NCBI GenBank assembly: GCA_017642855.1
Contig: JAEPOO010000004.1
Location: forward strand, 100,984 to 164,983
DNA length: 64,000 nt
Reading direction: 5' to 3'
DNA from: Pseudomonadales bacterium
GTDB lineage: Bacteria > Pseudomonadota > Gammaproteobacteria > Pseudomonadales > Azotimanducaceae
The notes under the pieces were generated by a model. The model saw only the letters and a list, made by a program, of their open reading frames with translations. It did not search any database and was not told the DNA's origin. Positions 61,502-64,000 of the stretch are shown in pieces. The first letter of the stretch is position 1. Each line of letters starts with the position of its first letter. The position numbers and the translations under genes are program-made.

Positions 61502-62103
61502 GCGAACAACTCCTCTGCTTTCTTCAGCGCGCCGACCGTGAACAGGACCTTTTCAAAGCCGATCAGGTTGACCGGGTTTACGCCCTGCACGTCGATCACA
61601 TCAACGTCTTTCAGGTTGCGAGAACCGAGGTAAAGATTGGCATCTACGTCTTCCACGACAATCAACACGTTAGTCAGATCAAGTTCTTTCAACTTGGCTG
61701 CCACTTCTTTCGTCTTAGGCTCAGTAACAGAAAACTCTTCTGCAACAACCAGTCGCTCCTGACGCACGAGCTCAGACAAGATTGCCTGCATCGCACCACG
61801 ATACATCTTCTTGTTGACCTTCTTGGAATGGTCGCGAGGCTTGGCCGCGAACGTTGTGCCGCCCCCTCTCCAGATTGGGCTTCTGATCGTACCTGCACGT
61901 GCACGACCGGTACCTTTTTGACGGAATGGCTTGCGACCGCCGCCCTGCACTTCAGAACGAGTCTTCTGTGCCTTGGTACCCTGGCGAGCGCCCGCCATGT
62001 AAGAGACAACAACCTGGTGCACGAGCGCTTCGTTAAACTCCCGGCCAAATGTTGTGTCAGATACGTCGACGCCGTTGCTTGCGCCTATAATATCGAGGTT
62101 CAA
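61498..62103 (-). CDS. rplD: Ribosomal protein uL4
   Basis: A 201-residue protein; GTKAQKTRSEVQGGGRKPFRQKGTGRARAGTIRSPIWRGGG is the tunnel loop. In E. coli L4 is also the autogenous repressor of the S10 operon. It overlaps both rplC and rplW by 4 nt. Confidence 0.98.
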   Translation of the reverse strand: MNLDIIGASNGVDVSDTTFGREFNEALVHQVVVSYMAGARQGTKAQKTRSEVQGGGRKPFRQKGTGRARAGTIRSPIWRGGGTTFAAKPRDHSKKVNKKMYRGAMQAILSELVRQERLVVAEEFSVTEPKTKEVAAKLKELDLTNVLIVVEDVDANLYLGSRNLKDVDVIDVQGVNPVNLIGFEKVLFTVGALKKAEELFA

Positions 62104-62750
62104 GATTCACCTCCGCTAGCTACCTTCACTGCTGGTGTCACAATGACATCACCGCCATTCGCGCCTGGGACAGCGCCCTTAACCAACAGCAGATTGTTTT
62201 CCTGATCGATCTGGACGATTTCCAGAGTCTGAGTTGTTACTCGAGCAGACCCCATGTGACCTGCCATTTTCTTACCTTTGAATACTCGGCCTGGAGTCTG
62301 ACACTGGCCGATGGAACCGGGTGCGCGGTGCGAGATGGAGTTACCGTGCGACATATCCTGGGTTGAGAAGTTGTGTCGCTTTACAACGCCGGCGAAGCCC
62401 TTACCTTTGGACTGGCCGCAAACATCAACTTTCTGACCCGCTTCGAAAGCTTCAACCGTCAGCGCATCACCAACGTTGAGCTCCTCTTCACCGTCTACTC
62501 GGAATTCCCAAAGCTTTCGGCCGGCTTCGACTGAGGCCTTGCTATAGTGACCCGCAACCGCCTTATTCACACGAGACGCTTTCACTTCGCCAGCTGTCAC
62601 CTGGATGGCGGAGTAACCATCGGATTCCTGTGACTTCACTTGTGTGATTCGGTTAGGAGTTGCCTCAATTACAGTCACGGGAACTGATGCGCCTTCTTCG
62701 TTGAAGACCCGCGTCATACCTCTTTTGATTCCTACAATACCGATGGTCAT
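62100..62750 (-). CDS. rplC: Ribosomal protein uL3
   Basis: A 216-residue protein: MTIGIVGIKRGMTRVF, GQSKGKGFAGVVKRHNFSTQDMSHGNSISHRAPGSIGQCQTPGRVFKGKKMAGHMG. The Gln modified by PrmB in enterobacteria corresponds to the SIGQCQ region. Confidence 0.98.
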   Translation of the reverse strand: MTIGIVGIKRGMTRVFNEEGASVPVTVIEATPNRITQVKSQESDGYSAIQVTAGEVKASRVNKAVAGHYSKASVEAGRKLWEFRVDGEEELNVGDALTVEAFEAGQKVDVCGQSKGKGFAGVVKRHNFSTQDMSHGNSISHRAPGSIGQCQTPGRVFKGKKMAGHMGSARVTTQTLEIVQIDQENNLLLVKGAVPGANGGDVIVTPAVKVASGGES

Positions 62751-62779
62751 TTTTCCTGCTCCCTAATGCCTGCGACGAA

Positions 62780-63091
62780 TCAACCGAGGTTGATCTGGAC
62801 TTCTACACCTGCCGCCAGATCGAGCTTGGTCAGCGCATCTACGGTTTTTTCGGTAGGTTCTACAATGTCCAGCAGTCGTTTGTGCGTTCTGATCTCATAC
62901 TGATCACGCGCGTCTTTGTAGACGTGCGGCGAGATCAACACAGTGAACTTCTCTTTGCGGGTCGGCAGTGGAATCGGACCTTTCACCTGCGCACCCGTGC
63001 GCTTGGCTGTATTGACGATCTCCTGAGTCGACAGGTCAATCAGCCGATGATCGAAGGCCTTCAATCGAATTCTAATTCTCTGGTTTTGCAT
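62780..63091 (-). CDS. rpsJ: Ribosomal protein uS10 (NusE)
   Basis: A 103-residue protein, exactly the E. coli length, also acting as NusE in antitermination. MQNQRIRIRLKAFDHRLID opens it, then GPIPLPTRKEKFTVLISPHVYKDARDQYE. ATG 63091 is chosen; the upstream in-frame extension from TTG 63166 is part of the leader. It is first in the S10 operon. Confidence 0.98.
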   Translation of the reverse strand: MQNQRIRIRLKAFDHRLIDLSTQEIVNTAKRTGAQVKGPIPLPTRKEKFTVLISPHVYKDARDQYEIRTHKRLLDIVEPTEKTVDALTKLDLAAGVEVQINLG

Positions 63092-63132
63092 CCAACCCGT
63101 CTCCGTTGGGATTCTTCTAGTTTCACAAAGTG

Positions 63133-63161
63133 CAAAAAACCCCCTCCCCTGTCGGGGAAGA
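63133..63161 (-). promoter_or_regulatory. S10-leader attenuator candidate
   Basis: On the minus strand TTCCCC and GGGGA pair around the loop GACA and are followed by GGGGG and then six T residues, about 40 nt upstream of the rpsJ start. In E. coli the S10 leader carries an L4-responsive terminator; this hairpin is the best candidate for such a site here. Confidence 0.5.
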
Positions 63162-63303
63162 CGCAATCTGCAAGTGCTCTCTTCGAGCTACCCATGGCGC
63201 CTCGTTGGCACCCTGTTGTATTTGTTTCTTTCGCCTACCAGAAATCCGCCTGAGGCAGTGTTTCCGGGGACTTACGCAGGTGACCCCTACGTCGAGGGCG
63301 CGA

Positions 63304-63332
63304 ATAATACGCGGGAATTTCGGGAAATACCA
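63304..63332 (-). promoter_or_regulatory. Candidate promoter of the S10 operon
   Basis: On the minus strand TGGTAT (63332-63327) and TATTAT (63309-63304) are 17 bp apart, and the -10 is followed by TCGCGC, a GC-rich discriminator typical of ribosomal promoters. The leader would be about 200 nt. The rest of 63162-63400 shows no gene. Confidence 0.5.
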
Positions 63333-63400
63333 GCCTTTATTCCAGAAATTTCTGAAATTTAGCGGCGTTCGGCGAGGTTCCTCTAAATCATTGATTTAGT

Positions 63401-63430
63401 AAACAAAAACGCCGGGAGATCCCGGCGTTT
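63401..63430 (-). terminator. Rho-independent terminator after tuf
   Basis: AAACGCCGGGA and TCCCGGCGTTT make an 11-bp stem with a GA/TC-type loop; on the minus strand a run of T residues follows. It separates tuf (str operon) from the S10 promoter. Confidence 0.9.
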
Positions 63431-63450
63431 CTGGCGTCGATTAAGGCGTA

Positions 63451-64000
63451 TTAGTCAGAGATCTTAGTAACAACACCCGCGCCAACCGTTCGGCCACCCT
63501 CTCGGATCGCAAAACGCTGACCTTCTTCCATCGCAATCGGCGCAATCAGCTCAACGTTCATGTTCACGTTGTCGCCTGGCATAACCATCTCTGTGCCTTC
63601 AGGAAGCTCTACACTGCCCGTTACATCCGTTGTCTCAAAGAAGAACTGAGGCTTGTAACCCTTGAAGAATGGTGTGTGACGGCCGCCCTCGTCCTTGGAC
63701 AGTACGTATACCTCACCTTCAAACTTCGTGTGCGGCGTGATTGAACCCGGTACCGCCAGCACCTGGCCACGCTCGACTTCTTCTCGCTTAGTACCTCGCA
63801 GAAGAACACCAACGTTCTCACCGGCTCGACCTTCGTCAAGCAGCTTGCGGAACATCTCAACACCCGTACAAGTCGTGGTCTGAGTTTCCTTGATGCCAAC
63901 AATCTCGATGTCATCACCAACCTTGATGATGCCGCGACCGATTCGACCCGTAACTACCGTGCCTCGACCCGAAATGGAGAATACGTCTTCAATCGGCATC
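63451..64000 (-). CDS. tuf: Elongation factor Tu, C-terminal part (5' end beyond the window)
   Basis: The last 183 or so residues of EF-Tu: most of domain II (FSISGRGTVVTGR, IVGIKETQTTTCTGVEMFRKLLDEGRAGENVG) and all of domain III (ILSKDEGGRHTPFFKGYKPQF, ELPEGTEMVMPGDN, FAIREGGRTVGAGVV). Two positions differ from the usual sequence: GRIGRG instead of GR(V/I)ERG, and FFFETTDVTG instead of FYFRTTDVTG, corresponding to E. coli residues 232 and 333. The G domain is not in the window. Its place before rpsJ is that of the str operon copy. Confidence 0.97.
   Translation of the reverse strand, partial: MPIEDVFSISGRGTVVTGRIGRGIIKVGDDIEIVGIKETQTTTCTGVEMFRKLLDEGRAGENVGVLLRGTKREEVERGQVLAVPGSITPHTKFEGEVYVLSKDEGGRHTPFFKGYKPQFFFETTDVTGSVELPEGTEMVMPGDNVNMNVELIAPIAMEEGQRFAIREGGRTVGAGVVTKISD

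Overview
The window looks like the chromosome of a free-living, probably marine, gammaproteobacterium of moderate G+C. Support comes from gene order rather than any one marker: hemA-prfA-prmC-moeB opposite TPR protein-lolB-tRNA-Gln-prs-rplY-pth-ychF; proA-nadD-rsfS-rlmH-mrdA-rodA-mltB-rlpA-dacC-ybeD-lipB-lipA; uvrA divergent from an MFS gene and ssb; and the S10-spc-alpha ribosomal block. The genus cannot be fixed from sequence alone. There are no insertion sequences, phage genes or CRISPR arrays.

Layout. (1) 1-15000 is accessory: a truncated fasciclin-domain protein, a PQQ/haem-c lipoprotein dehydrogenase, a decayed glycosyltransferase, a CYP153-type alkane hydroxylase, an AhpD-like protein interrupted by one in-frame UGA, an NHL beta-propeller, a carboxymuconolactone-decarboxylase-like protein, a DUF6265 protein, an FkbM methyltransferase, an MscS channel, a crotonase, an HD phosphohydrolase and a DUF5916 outer-membrane protein. 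(2) 15000-20200 holds a second EF-G gene and a four-gene MNIO (DUF692) RiPP operon whose precursor carries eight EGKCG motifs, as in copper-related bufferin/Hvf systems. (3) 20200-30300 is the conserved prs/pth/lolB/hemA/prfA neighbourhood, with ispE missing from its usual place. (4) 30300-41000 is cell-wall elongation and lipoate synthesis plus NAD and proline genes. (5) 41000-49300 holds DNA repair and envelope genes (mpg, uppP, ssb, uvrA) and an aminotransferase. (6) 49300-64000 is the alpha, spc and S10 ribosomal operons, all on the minus strand, ending inside tuf.

The best candidate for something not visible to routine annotation is at 5274-6395. Two same-frame minus-strand reading frames are separated by one UGA lying exactly where the second cysteine of the AhpD motif CxxC-x3-H should be (C-F-Y-UGA-T-S-A-H). 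A perfect 7-bp hairpin with a CGUGU loop begins 17 nt after the UGA, within the published limits for a bacterial SECIS element. I read this as a selenoprotein with a CxxU redox centre. No selA/B/C/D gene is in the window, so this needs the rest of the genome.

Other points of note: the bufA-type precursor is flanked by related inverted repeats and has a perfect 12-bp hairpin before the maturase gene; a PF03640-like domain is inserted within a FAS1 domain; and EF-Tu carries unusual residues at the three-domain junction (E. coli positions 232 and 333).
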